Below, in pieces: positions 1 to 13,024 of a DNA stretch of 64,000 nt. Positions within the stretch are counted from its first letter, which is position 1. Every line of letters starts with the position of its first letter. The translations under genes and the position numbers were made by a program. This stretch comes from Echiichthys vipera. Its lineage: Eukaryota; Chordata; Actinopteri; Perciformes; Trachinidae. The notes below the pieces were generated by a model, which was given only the letters and a program-made list of their open reading frames with translations, did no database searches and had not been told where the DNA came from. The stretch is taken from contig OY829654.1 in NCBI GenBank assembly GCA_963691815.1, positions 27,353,491 to 27,417,490 on the forward strand, read 5' to 3'.

Positions 1-814
1 GTCCTTTTAATGTTCTAATAAGGGTAAGTGTAGATATTCGTCAACCGTGTGCATTTCAGTGTAAATCAAACCATAAAAGGGAATGAACGTGCACTGCAAC
101 TACTGTTTTAAAATAATATAAACTTAATTGTTGCGCAATGAAATTTGTCTTGGGCTCCAAGCCACTGCATCACACAACACATTTGCCAACCAACTCACAA
201 TGCACATGCATGCGTGCATAGACCATACATACATATACTCATGCATGAATGTGCTTAAACTCACATGCTCAGTGGGAGACAGTAGTTCTTTAAAATATTA
301 AAAGGTAATAAAAGATAATAGTATATTATTATAAAACTAGGTATCATCAAACGAGATACTAAATCTTATCACAATATCCAAGTCCCCAAATAATATCCTT
401 TACTTGATTTTATTAGGATTTTAATGGATGATTTTGAAGGTTTGTAGTCTTGACACCTGGGAGGCTTTTATACAGAAGGTCTTTGTTTACAGTTGTCGCT
501 GCTGATTGGATATCAAGCATCTAAATGTGTGGCAGTGGAGTCAAGAAAAAACAGCGCTACAAAATGGGCGCACTGCTGCATGAAATTCCTTCGCACACTC
601 ATACATTTAGAGGACCTGCAAGGGACGGGTTAAGAAAAAAACAGTCAAAATGTTTGCAGCAGAGGCTTTTAGTCCTGAGTATGTGTTAAACTCTAAAAAG
701 GCTGCTCCTTCACTAACCTTAAAACAACTTGATACTTTTGTTTACACCCTCCCTGCTTAATAAATGCTTTCAAACTCCATGCCCCCTATTTGTAACGCAG
801 GCTAATTAACGTGG

Positions 815-1058
815 AAAAAAAAGTCTAGAGCCATGCTAGTAGCTATGTGAGGCTAGGTTTTGAGCTAAATGCTAAGATCGACATGCTAATAAGATCAAAA
901 TGACACTGCTAACTTGTTGCTGCTGATGATATGCAGCTGATGTAATGTCCCCATGTCCATGTGAATCGTTGTGCAGGTATCTGGACATAAACCAAAGTAT
1001 TGGACACATTAAGTAGCTTATTGAAGTACTCCTCATCAGTATAACTCTTCAAGACACT
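815..1058 (-). repeat. Dispersed fish repeat, unclassified, internally deleted copy
   Basis: The segment is rich in GCTAA/GCTAG words and contains the phrases GAGCTAAATGCTAA and AACCAAAGTATTGGACA. I recognise these from a high-copy fish repeat whose opposite-strand form is also present at about 51040-51320. This copy appears to lack the middle of the family. A TIR element has inserted at its right edge. The class of this repeat (DNA transposon or other) is not assigned. Recognition is from memory of the family and not from a search. Confidence 0.45.
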
Positions 1059-1729
1059 AAGGGCGCACTCACACTGTCCGTCCGTACCGTGCCCCGTACT
1101 TAAGGGTACTTGTCCCCTCCTCCTTCTCCCCCCCGGACCAGGACCGTTTGTACTCACACTACCTGGGCCTCAGCGGAATGCTTATTGCTTCCTATACGTA
1201 ATCACGCCGTAACACGTCACATGCATTGATTGAGGTCATCGTGATGCGTCGCTTTGGTTACAAATCTTTCCATAGACCTCTGAGTTTTTGTGCGTCTTGT
1301 CGACTGTTTTTGAATATTTTCACCCGACCAAATCTGCAGTAAACACTCCACCTCTGCATCACACCAACGTGAAACTTTCGCCGCCATTGTTTTAAATGTC
1401 CGCGCATGGTCCGTCCTTTTTTTCCATGTTCGAACAGGCGCACATAAAATGACATCAGAACCGCCGTAGGCCTCATGCTTGTACACGTGCGCACGCTAGT
1501 GCTCATACACGTGCGCATGCTCGTGCGCACACTCGTGCGCACACTCGTGCTCGTGCATGTGCACGTGCAAATGTGTTTTACAAAAGCCCACCTCTCCCAA
1601 ACGGTCCGTGGTCGGCAAGCGTGCCGCAGCTAGGCGCGGTGCGGTTGCACTCGCACTGATCAAACGAACTAGACTTTACCCGTAAAACCTGTTTGGGCAC
1701 AGTACAGATAGACAGTGTGAGTGTGCCCT
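1059..1729 (-). mobile_element. Non-autonomous TIR element with a Myb/SANT-like coding remnant (copy 1)
   Basis: The left end reads GGGCGCACTCACACTGTCC from 1061. The right end is its near-perfect inverse, ending GTGTGCCCT at 1729. The flanks carry a direct repeat AAGACACT(A), at 1051-1059 and 1730-1738, which fits the 8-bp target duplication of hAT elements. TAA also borders both ends, which would fit the 3-bp TWA target of PIF/Harbinger. On the - strand (about 1217-1420) a frame reads WCDAEVECLLQIWSGENIQKQ, the pattern of Myb/SANT-like DNA-binding domains found in transposon proteins. A one-base shift follows, then KNSEVYGKI in the next frame. No transposase domain is present. The superfamily is unresolved: termini favour hAT, coding content favours Harbinger. 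Confidence 0.75.
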
Positions 1730-2450
1730 AAGACACTAAGTTTAATCTGTAAAATTAAGAGAAACACTTTTAAATAGTGGCTAATGCCAGTTTAAATTCA
1801 GCTTTAATCTGTAATTTAGTTTGTCAGCCGGATTTCACAACAGTGAAACCTCCTCACGCACAAAAATGGAAAAGTATCAACATATATATCCCAGGACAAC
1901 ATTAATATAATTGAGAGGTTGAGTTTTTGTGCCACATGAATTTATATGATGGAAAGTAAATTAGTGAAGAAGGCCCAGTCTTTTTTCACTTAAAAGAGCG
2001 TCGTCCAGACGTTTCAGATTGTATTCATTGTCTAGCTCCAGCAGACACATGCGAGCTATTTAGTTTTCTAGGTTCTGTTTAGTATCTCTTGAAGTAAACC
2101 GCTTGCTTGCATCAGTGTTTCTGAGAACTGCGGGCGGTACAGAGTATATCACAAAGACATGTTTGTCAGAGGGTGTAATCTTAACCCGTGTGTGTGTTTA
2201 CATGTGTTTAAACCTCTACTTTTCCCTCTCTAGCTAGCCTTGCATGCAGCAGTGTGGAGTTGTTTGCAGCACCTCCAGAGCTGTTTATCTCTGATAGTCA
2301 CAGTGGGCTTGTTCCTTTAATCTCATGTTCCAGGCACAGGACACCTCTGGTAGATCCTGCGTACACCATGCCTATATGGTAGAAGCTTTTTATAGGTGGT
2401 GTGCACATCGTTTTTGCGAATTATCAACCAGAGGTGTATTTTATTTCCAG

Positions 2451-2551
2451 GTCACCCGTGTACCAGTGGAGAGCTGTGAGCAGTACAGCACCTGTGGAGG
2501 CTGCCTGGGATCAGGGGACCCTCACTGTGGCTGGTGTGTGCTACATAACGT
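2451..2551 (+). CDS. plxna1: Plexin-A1 exon: first half of PSI domain 1
   Basis: This exon encodes the start of the first plexin-semaphorin-integrin (PSI) domain, just after the semaphorin domain in the extracellular part of a plexin receptor. Plexins are single-pass membrane receptors for semaphorins that guide axons and shape vessels. The frame opens with [12 protein letters not shown] and continues through GDPHCGWC, supplying the first five of the eight PSI cysteines. The acceptor is TTATTTCCAG at 2441-2450 and the donor is GTAAGT at 2552. It begins in phase 0 and ends two bases into a codon (GT), which the next exon completes. An upstream open frame from 2325 runs through the acceptor but is only intron read-through. 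Exon assignment is firm; the A1 paralog is decided by the later exons. Confidence 0.93.
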
Positions 2552-4438
2552 GTAAGTGCATATCCAGTACTGGTCTCATGTTGTTTTCATGCAGTAATTC
2601 CAGTGCTTAGAAGAAATTGCAGTATTTATTATTTATTATGATAATGATAAATTATGGAAATTCTATAAATTCCATTTTTATGTTCATGGTAACCAGTATT
2701 ATTGTTTTTTTATGTTTTAACACTACAAATGTTACAATAGGGAACTTTAATTGAAGATTGAAATGCATATTTATCGATGCTGCTAGATTTATTTATACTT
2801 GTGTGTAGAAGACGTTCGTTTTTTGAATGACAAAATGAAGGCTCTCTCAGAAGCTCCTCATAATTATTGTTTTACAAATATGGTCATAAATACACAATCA
2901 AATCTATAAGAGATAATGTTTTACTGCAGACCTCACTCTGCTTATCCAGTTGTATGATGAGCTACCTACACCGAGACTTCAGTCTGGAGGCCTGTGTATG
3001 CTCAGAAATACAAAATTGACTGTTGGTACAACATTTCGTCCAACAATATCAGAAGGCAAAGATACTTATAGCTATTCAGAACGGCCACACAAGAGAGGCT
3101 GAAGACAGGGGCTTCACACATAATATTTCTCATATGGGGATAACACTTGGCACTTTTGGATAGTCTTTCCTCAAAGGGATTAATGGTGTTCCACTTATTT
3201 GTATGAGAGTGGTGGAAATAGTTCTGTGGAGAACAGAAAAAGAGACCTTGAGGTTCAAACCATGTCGACTGCCTGACTGCCACGTGTTGCCAATCATTGC
3301 CCGATGTGGCTGTGTGGTCATCAGTTTCCGAAAGTTAGAAAAGTAGCTAACACTGCCGCACAAATTCCAACTTCGAAAAGTTGTGGGTTGAGGGAGGTTC
3401 AAAGGTTCAAACCCATATCGTACCAGTACATTGAATCTCGGTAACGCCAACAATACATCATCTTATCAGAGAAAGAAGTGTCAGGTTTTCAAGGGCACCA
3501 TGTACACCTGTGTGAAAATGATGGGTAGTCAGCTGCCTGAACTAACGCTATCCCACATTTGTTTTTCCACTTGTGTACTGGGCTCAATATTTGAATCTTG
3601 TGCTATACTATGACTGTTTTTTTCATCTGCCATAATGACAGACAACCTTTAAATATATAATAGGAAGCATTTTCATAAAATAAAGAATTGTACCTATGTT
3701 ATACTGTATATTTTCCTTAGTGGTGTACTTGCATTATCCCAAACATTTCAAACAATTTGCAAACCCAGAGAAATTGACACAGGGTGTATTAGTTCTATAG
3801 TTGCTTGTCAGTGGCGTCATATAACCTTTAACTCCTCTTGTTGCTCTAACTCAAGTATAACTCACGCACAGAAGAATTGAACCTTCGGGGCCATGGGACT
3901 GTTGATATATTACAGAGGGATTGTGAATGACAATGTCACAGAATTATACCCAGTAAAAGTAATAAATAGTTATTTTCCTGCCACACAGCATTGCATTCAC
4001 ATTTATTACATGCTATGCTAATGTGTGATGGCTAAACCGTAAAGCAATTTTACAACAGCAATCAACATGCTCATAAATTTTATTTTTGGCATGAGTGTTT
4101 CGTCCACGATCATCAACACTAGACTTCCCCATGATTAAATTTGCACCATAACATTGGCTCAAGTAAGTTAGCTGTATGGGTAGTGCCTCATCTAATGCTA
4201 GCTAGCTAGCACTACAACACATGCTCTCTGCCCGCAGCTGCCCACGATATTAGTAGAAACTATTTTCCTAAAGTGAGAAGCGGTTGATTGTTCAACCACA
4301 ACCACAACCCATGATATTAAACAAAATGTATTTTTATCTCAGTTAACAGGAATTTAATACACAAAACAAGTCTGAAATAAATGTTATCTATAAGTTTTTT
4401 GAATGGAGATGTGACTGTAGTTTATCATCATCCTCTAG
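2552..4438. other. Intron, 1.9 kb, no recognised element
   Basis: A+T-rich intron between the two halves of PSI domain 1. Several short open frames on both strands (around 3002-3613) have no family resemblance. A small GCTAGCTAGC run lies near 4200. I see no gene or confidently named mobile element. Confidence 0.7.
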
Positions 4439-4562
4439 ATGTTCGAGGAAGAATAGCTGCGAACGAGCAGAGGAGCCTCAGCGTTTCACCACCAGAGTGG
4501 AGCAGTGTGTCCGACTCTCCGTCCAACCCGACACTGTCTCTGTCACCATGTCAGAAGTGCAG
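4439..4562 (+). CDS. plxna1: Plexin-A1 exon: second half of PSI domain 1
   Basis: The first base completes the valine codon left open by the previous exon. The frame then reads [16 protein letters not shown] and on to [11 protein letters not shown]. This supplies PSI cysteines six to eight and the linker into the first IPT/Ig-like segment (VSVTMSEVQ). The acceptor is CCTCTAG at 4432-4438 and the donor is GTACAG at 4563. The 124 bases leave phase 0 at the end. The CER-A-EPQRF pattern resembles plexin-A1 more than A2 or A4, which carry different residues here (family knowledge, from memory). A continuous open frame from 4381 to 4605 overlaps this exon in another frame and is a shadow. Confidence 0.93.
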
Positions 4563-4856
4563 GTACAGTGAGTTGGTCTATCAGTGTGTGTGTCTGTATG
4601 TGTGACAGAGAGAAGTGGAAGAAAGAGAGATGGACAGCACAAGTGTACAGGATAAATGTGAAATATGATTAAATAAAGCTTGTTCTTGAGGCATCACTGT
4701 CACATCATTTTGAGTTTGAACAGAAAAGCCACAATCTGAGCAGCATTTTCTGCTGTGGGGCCAATCAAAGTCTTGCTTATTGCATTACTGATAAAGTACA
4801 TAAATTTCATATTTATGTTGTCACTCACTTTTCTGCTTCTCTTCCTTCGCCTATAG

Positions 4857-5010
4857 TTGTCACTTCAGGCACTGAATGTGCCAAGTCTGTCTGCTGGAGT
4901 GAACTGCTCCTTCGAGGACTATGTAGAGACAGAAGGACGCATCTATGGTGGACGGATCTTCTGCCTGTCCCCCTCTACAAAAGAAGTGTCCCCTATTACA
5001 CGAGACCAAG
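4857..5010 (+). CDS. plxna1: Plexin-A1 exon: first IPT/Ig-like segment after PSI 1
   Basis: Encodes the beta-sandwich segment between PSI domains 1 and 2. The frame starts [19 protein letters not shown] and runs to [10 protein letters not shown], ending one base into the next codon. NCS is a potential N-glycosylation site. The acceptor is CTTCGCCTATAG at 4845-4856 and the donor is AAG/GTAAAA at 5010/5011. The intron before it is only 294 bases, the shortest in the window. The stretch [10 protein letters not shown] and the ITR-QGDQRV junction with the next exon are characteristic of plexin-A1 among the A-type plexins. Open frame beyond 5010 is intron read-through. Confidence 0.94.
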
Positions 5011-7032
<2,022 letters not shown>

Positions 7033-8082
7033 TAAGTTTTTTTTTTCAAATTTCAAAATGAAGAGTTTGTTGCTCAGTGTGAAAAGAGTGGAATAAGAAG
7101 TGGAAGAAAAGACTTCTCGTTGCATATGCCCCACACCCAGCAAGATGCAGATGGTGGAAAGCATTGATCAATAGAAGGGTCACTGTGGTTCTTTCCCGAA
7201 AACAATAGTACTTAAATAATGGCCTGCAAATAACTCCTATAATGGAGAATGGGGAAGACAGCATGTAACCTTTGCTAATTTATTATTCAATGTATTCAAG
7301 CTTTTTACAAATCAATTAGTTAATTAAATCTCAAGCAATAAAGGGACCACTGGTGAGTGAAATAATACATTGATTCCTAACTATGCAAGACCTAGAAGAG
7401 CAGCCAAGCTTGGGAGGCTAAAACACGTCAGTCGTGTTTCTTGGAAATGAATTATGCCTAATTTAAGTATAGGAACACTGATTGGTTTTTCAGAACTGGT
7501 TTGAGAGGAGTTTTTGCATGTTTTTTTTTTTCATATGCATGGCTTTGTTTGTTTTAAAGAAAGAAGAGCAGGGAAGGAGAACTAGACTGCAGAGACTAAG
7601 TACGACGTTCTAATTTGGTGAAGAAATGAATCATTAATCATAGTCTGTGGTCCTTTTTTTTAACTCTACAATGTTATTTCTGGTTATGCAATATTATTTG
7701 TAGTTGTTAGAGGCGAACAATTAATCATACTCTATCAAAACGGCAATTTCTAAGAATGCAATTTTCAAATTGCAAGAGCCAATATTCGAATCACGAGTTA
7801 ACTTAAGAGCTGTCAAGGTGAACGTTGCTTCAGTTATTGACTGTAAGTCCAATTATCAGCTGTAGCTTATTAACCTTAATTAGATAAGGTGGCTAAACGA
7901 GGGAGTGAAACTGCTGTTGTCTGTATAATATTATCTGCTGTTTGCATGCTGGTGCTCTACAATGGATACATTTGTTTTAAAGAAAAACATACTGAATGGT
8001 AAAGAGTGAGCTGTTTAGTCTATAGGTTAGAATGTTAGCAGCTAGGTTGTTAGTTTTTTAGTGCTAGTGACCAACAATTCTC

Positions 8083-8595
8083 AGGACACTTTACAGACTA
8101 GGTATAGACCACACCCTATGACTTATTTATGATTTACATAGACCCAACAATTCCCCCGTAGAGTACGGTGGCAACAAAAACCTTCCTTATAACAGGCAGG
8201 AACGTCAGACAGACCCAGCTCTGTGTCTTGACGTTTGGGGAGGAAGAAAAGGAGAGAGAAAGAGAGAAAAGATAGACAGATGGACAGAGAGAGACAAAGA
8301 CAGACACAAAGACAGACACAGACACACTTCCAGTAACTATAACAATATCTATAGTAATGTGAATATGACTTATGTTATGGCAGTTAATACAGCAGAATAG
8401 TAGAAACAAGCACAGCTGAGGTGATTGATTATAATAGTAGCAGGAAGCGTCATGCAGGACCACGGCAGCAGGCACCACCACGATCAGCAGAGACCTGCAC
8501 GTATGACTTAAGTTCAGTTTAGGTTCCACCATGTTGAAAACAGTGGAGGAAAAACCAAGTACGGCCACCAGCCGGAGAAAACCTTACAAATTACA
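8083..8595. repeat. Dispersed fish repeat, copy 1 (unclassified)
   Basis: From TCTCAGGACACTTTACAGA onward this copy matches the segment at 16360-16705 almost base for base. Shared landmarks are the AGACCCAACAATTCCCCCGT block, the GACAGACCCAGCTCTGTG block and a purine-rich GAGAGAGAAAGAGAG tract. The 144-codon open frame on the - strand (8134-8568) follows from this composition. It has no recognisable domain and is not maintained in the other copy. I know the opening phrase as a common fish repeat but cannot name its class. Confidence 0.65.
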
Positions 8596-11500
8596 GTAGA
8601 ATATGTTTTAGGAAGAACATTGAGGTGAGAAATAGGCAATGCAGTAACATAATCTTACTTCATGTCTAGTCTGACAGTTTGACAAGAGTTCAATAGCAGC
8701 CAATGACTGCGTAGGAGACCCCAAGGCTCTCATTGGTTGTTTTCCAATGATTAGGCAGAGGAACTAGTGTTTTTCACTGATTATCTGTCTACTGTACTCC
8801 TGTCAGGATATTGTGACCAAAAATATGACAAAAAATTATTCTTATAAAAGTTACCTACTGCAGCTTTAACTGTGGTTTTGTCTTTAAGTGCCGGTGAAGA
8901 TGTTCAATTGAACTTACATTATGGAAGGAAGGGAAGTAGAGCAGTAATGAGACGACCCTGATAATGAATGAAGAATGGGTTCCTAATTGACCTGCCTTGT
9001 TAAATAAAGGTTGAATGAAAATAAATAAAATGTCATTCCCTAAATGACTATTGGCTGCTGCTCTGAAGTTGCTGAGTGGGATTCACTGGTATACAAACTC
9101 CAGTCTCACTATGCTCCTCCACTTGGCACAGACTCACATCTCTCATTTGGGTATCTGCACTTTGTGTCGATACACCTGGAATGAAAATGCATGTGTGGCA
9201 TACTCAAAGAGGAGTTCTATTTCTTTTGCCAAGCACAGATTGATGACAGTATTACTTTCTCTCCTAATGTTTACATCATTTAAAATATCCCAAAGTACGA
9301 ATAAAATCATTTTTCAACTTTTTTTGACCTTTCTTCTTTTCAAGCAAAATACTCAAAACCGCCTCTGTCATAATTTCCGCTATAGTAGGTTTCTCCAGGA
9401 CCACATTTTGCCATGATGACCCACACACAGACTCTCTCCAAGGTGTCTTTTGGTGTGCGTATTCGGTTTTGTTTGTGCATTCTGAGGAACCATGATGAGT
9501 AATAAAATAGGCCAATAGTATGCATTAAAAAAGTTTGGCCAAGGAACTAATTTTAGACTTTGGTTCCTGTTTCAGAACACGGAAAAGAGTTAAAAACTCA
9601 AATCAGAAAATTATCTGACCTTTCACCAGCATTACATGCGACGGGTAATAAGGAATATAAAGTGCACTCGTCCTGCTTTCATTCTCTTTTTTAAGCCACC
9701 ATCCTTCTCTCTAGCCCCCTGGCCCTCTTTTCCTCTGCTGCCTCTCTTTCTCTTCTCCCATCTTGTCTCTCCCTCCACCGGCCCGACCCCTCTTAGTCAC
9801 CCACCCCACACCAGATAACTTTTTTTGCCCCTCTCTCGTTCATCAAGCCCATTTATTGCCTGCGCCCTGCTCTTGGCACTGAATATATCTGCATAGTAAT
9901 AGGCCGTTAATTAGCTCTAGCCGGGGTGCCTTTGTGGAGATCGTCATAATGGAGTGGGCTTGGAGAGAGAGCTCACCTGGGCCACTTCTCAGGGCCTCCA
10001 GGCCTAGTTCAATGGCTTTGATTCATTTTGTGAGTGTGAACGTGTGTGCGGTTTTCTGTTTGTTACTTGTGAGTTAAAGAGCGTACAGGATGTGTCAAAG
10101 TTAATGCACTGTAGTGTATATTTATGCATATTTTTGTGCATGCAGGAAGTGTTTTCTCTTTTGTGTGTGTTAGTGCGTGTGTGTTTATGCTTTGTACCCA
10201 TGATTAACCAGCCCACCTAGCCCTCCTCTCTTTGCTGCATAAACAGGCGTGCTGCTGTTTAAGCCTTTGATGTTGGCTTCACAGGCCCCCACAGGACTCT
10301 GCGGGACTATAAAACAACAGTGCAGTTATCACCGCAGCAGCTGTAACATAAACCCACATATTATACACCACTCCCTCTCCGCCGTCACCTTTCACCTCTC
10401 AATCTTTGACTCTGCCTGTAGGAAGCCGGGCACAGGAGCCAGCAGCAGATAATGGAGTTGTCCTCATGGGCGTGGTGGGCGGGTGAAAGGGAAGCACAAG
10501 CTCGCAACAGCATAGACACAGACGCACAGTATCAGCACAGATGTACAAACAGAGTTGCCTGCAGGCAAGTGCCCAGACTGGCTCGTGTGCAACTTCACAC
10601 AGTCTTGTTCAGCGCGCTCAAAGGTGTATGCGGCACCTGCATCGCCAGCCTTTCATACTCCAAAAACACACAGGTGCATGCACAGTCAGAGGGAGCACGC
10701 AGACGGCACAGACTTGGCACAGCAACTTACACTGCAGGCTAGTTGCGTATGCTGTTTCAATTTAGAAATTTGCATTAAAAAAGATGTTTGGAATAGTTTA
10801 ATTGAGCATGCGGGAGGAGGAATAATGCATCTGTAAAGAGAGGAAGAGAAACAAATAAAAGGAGGAGTGCGGGAGGGAAAGGAACTGGTGAGGGAAAAGA
10901 TTGAAGGGCGAAGGAGGCATAAAGAGGGAAAGAGAGATATAAAGCGAGTGTTTGCCAAAGAGACAAAGATTGTGTCCATTGTGTCAGGAATAATGCGTCC
11001 CACTCAGCGAAAAGGTTAGCATGGCAGCCTCAGGCCACCACAGCCATTACAATATCAAAGGGGCTGAAATCTATGCAGTGAAAAGCAGCACTCAAGGGAG
11101 GGGACCAGCCCACGCTCTGGCCCCCAGGAAGGGCTCTCACTTCCATGCAGACCACTGGCTTTGGCCTATTCAGAGACCACAACTATGTTACACACCGGCA
11201 ACTTTTGGACTCACCTCATTCAAAAGAGCAAAAACTTTTTTGTGATTACATCACAATTAAGGTTGACTTTTGTGGCAATAGTTGATGGTAAGTGTGACCC
11301 GCTTTAATTAAACTGTGGGTTGAGACTTCCAGACTTAGTGCTTTTGAACATCGCTGTTACAAGATGCAATAATATCCTATAATGAGTCTAAGTCCCCTGT
11401 TGAGAATCTAAACTTCTCATTTGGTTGCTGTGCTGTATAACTTAATGATGTATGCATCATGTTATGCCTGCTCACTTTGGAGCTTTATTGGATAAAACAC

Positions 11501-12998
11501 AAACAGGCCTATTAATAGATCCCATAGCACAGCCAGTCGTATCTCTCCTCTAAACACTAGCCACATGAACGATGCTTGGGAGATATGATGGCAAACCAAT
11601 CTGAGCTTTTAATCAGAATCACAACATGCCTATAGTTGCTATTAATGCTTTATGCTTTGGGGATCACTGGCCTACTTCATTTGGAAAGGCATATGTTGCT
11701 AAGTTCTGGTGAGCTGTGCTTCAGGTACCTCCTAATTTCAGCTTTATCCACACTAAGAATTAAATTAGCACTTTCATATATACGTTTGTGGGCTCCATTG
11801 CTCACATGTCAACAGCTTTGTTCCATCGATCCAACCTCGCTAGAACAAAAGCTTCGAGAAGATGAAAAGACGCTTGACCCGGCTCTGTTGCCAAACCTTG
11901 ATAAATAGCAGCGGACTTTATTGACTACATTGCAACAGCACAGCCACTTACACAAGCCAGTCGTCAAGGCATTGACAGCTCTACTGCAGGACAAGTCTCC
12001 ACTGCCCAGGTGACCCAGAGGAATGCTACGGTGTCAACACGGGTGACAGGTTGTGTGGCTCAGTCGGTGAGTGTGTGTTATCGCGGCCATGAGCGTGCAT
12101 ACACAGGGCTGCAAATGTGTGGACACGCATCCCTGAAACAAGAAATCGATGAAGCCTTGGGTTAATAGTGAGGGGGAACTGGCTCACCAGCTCTACTAAC
12201 AAACATAAGACTGTTAGCATAACCTTATTCCACCCTTCTCCCCATGGAAATCCACTGGCATTGATTATAAACCTCACACTGCAGTTCAGTCTAGTCTCAC
12301 CAGCTTAACGCTTGATAGATGAAGCCCCTATCACTCTGGTACTCCAGTACAGGCGATTAAGGAGTTAACCCTCTAAAATCTGAATAAACCAAGGACGGAG
12401 AGACAAAGACAGAACGCAGATTAGACTGAAATCCAATTTAAAGCCAGTCTTTCTGGCATCAGGGTGGCATTGTGAGCTGAGCCATTGTCCTTCAGTTTGG
12501 AGGACCCGTTTTTTAAACCCCCATGGTGGCTCATTAATGTGGTGCTATTGCACTAGACTTGTCAGAGATAACTTATCAGTGTAACAGTGAAGGAGGTATT
12601 TTTATTTTTCCTTTGACTTTACTGTTAAAAAGTTTGCACTTCTTTGGGTGGAGCTCTTTCCAAAAATAAACCACTCTTTTCTTTTCCAAGGATTAGAACA
12701 GATCAGTGTTTGTGAACGGAGCGGACTGAATTACTGGTGCATTGCATCTGTCACTGTTAAGGTAACAGCATGAGGGTTTGTGTGTTTAAGGTAATGCACT
12801 ATGAAATGAATGCCAAATTATGCCTCCATGGCTAAATGGATTTGGGCATTGTGCAGTTCAATAATGCCCTTAGCATAGGTAGATTTTTCTATATTAGTAT
12901 CCCTTATGCTAACTTTCATTCAATATAAAAAGAGAAATGTCATGCACCTTAAAAATGGTCTCTCTCTGGGTGACAGTGAAACACAGCCTTAACCCAGA

Positions 12999-13024
12999 CC
13001 CCCCCCCCCCCCCCCCCCCCCCCC
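12999..13024 (+). repeat. Homopolymer (C)26
   Basis: An uninterrupted run of 26 C on the + strand. Runs of this kind are often mis-sized in assemblies. The flanks are ordinary intron. Confidence 0.97.

Larger units (their letters stand above)
1..2450. other. Intron upstream of the first visible plexin exon
   Basis: No exon could be recognised here, and the semaphorin-domain exons of the plexin must lie upstream of the window. The stretch holds a dispersed fish repeat (about 815-1058), into which a TIR element (1059-1729) has inserted. The rest is A+T-rich intron. The short open frames at 1217-1542 (- strand) belong to the TIR element. A polypyrimidine tract and AG at 2449-2450 form the acceptor of the next exon. 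Confidence 0.75.

Noticed and set aside
8134..8568. 144-codon - strand frame
   Set aside because: It lies within a dispersed repeat, and the second copy at 16318-16705 does not preserve it.
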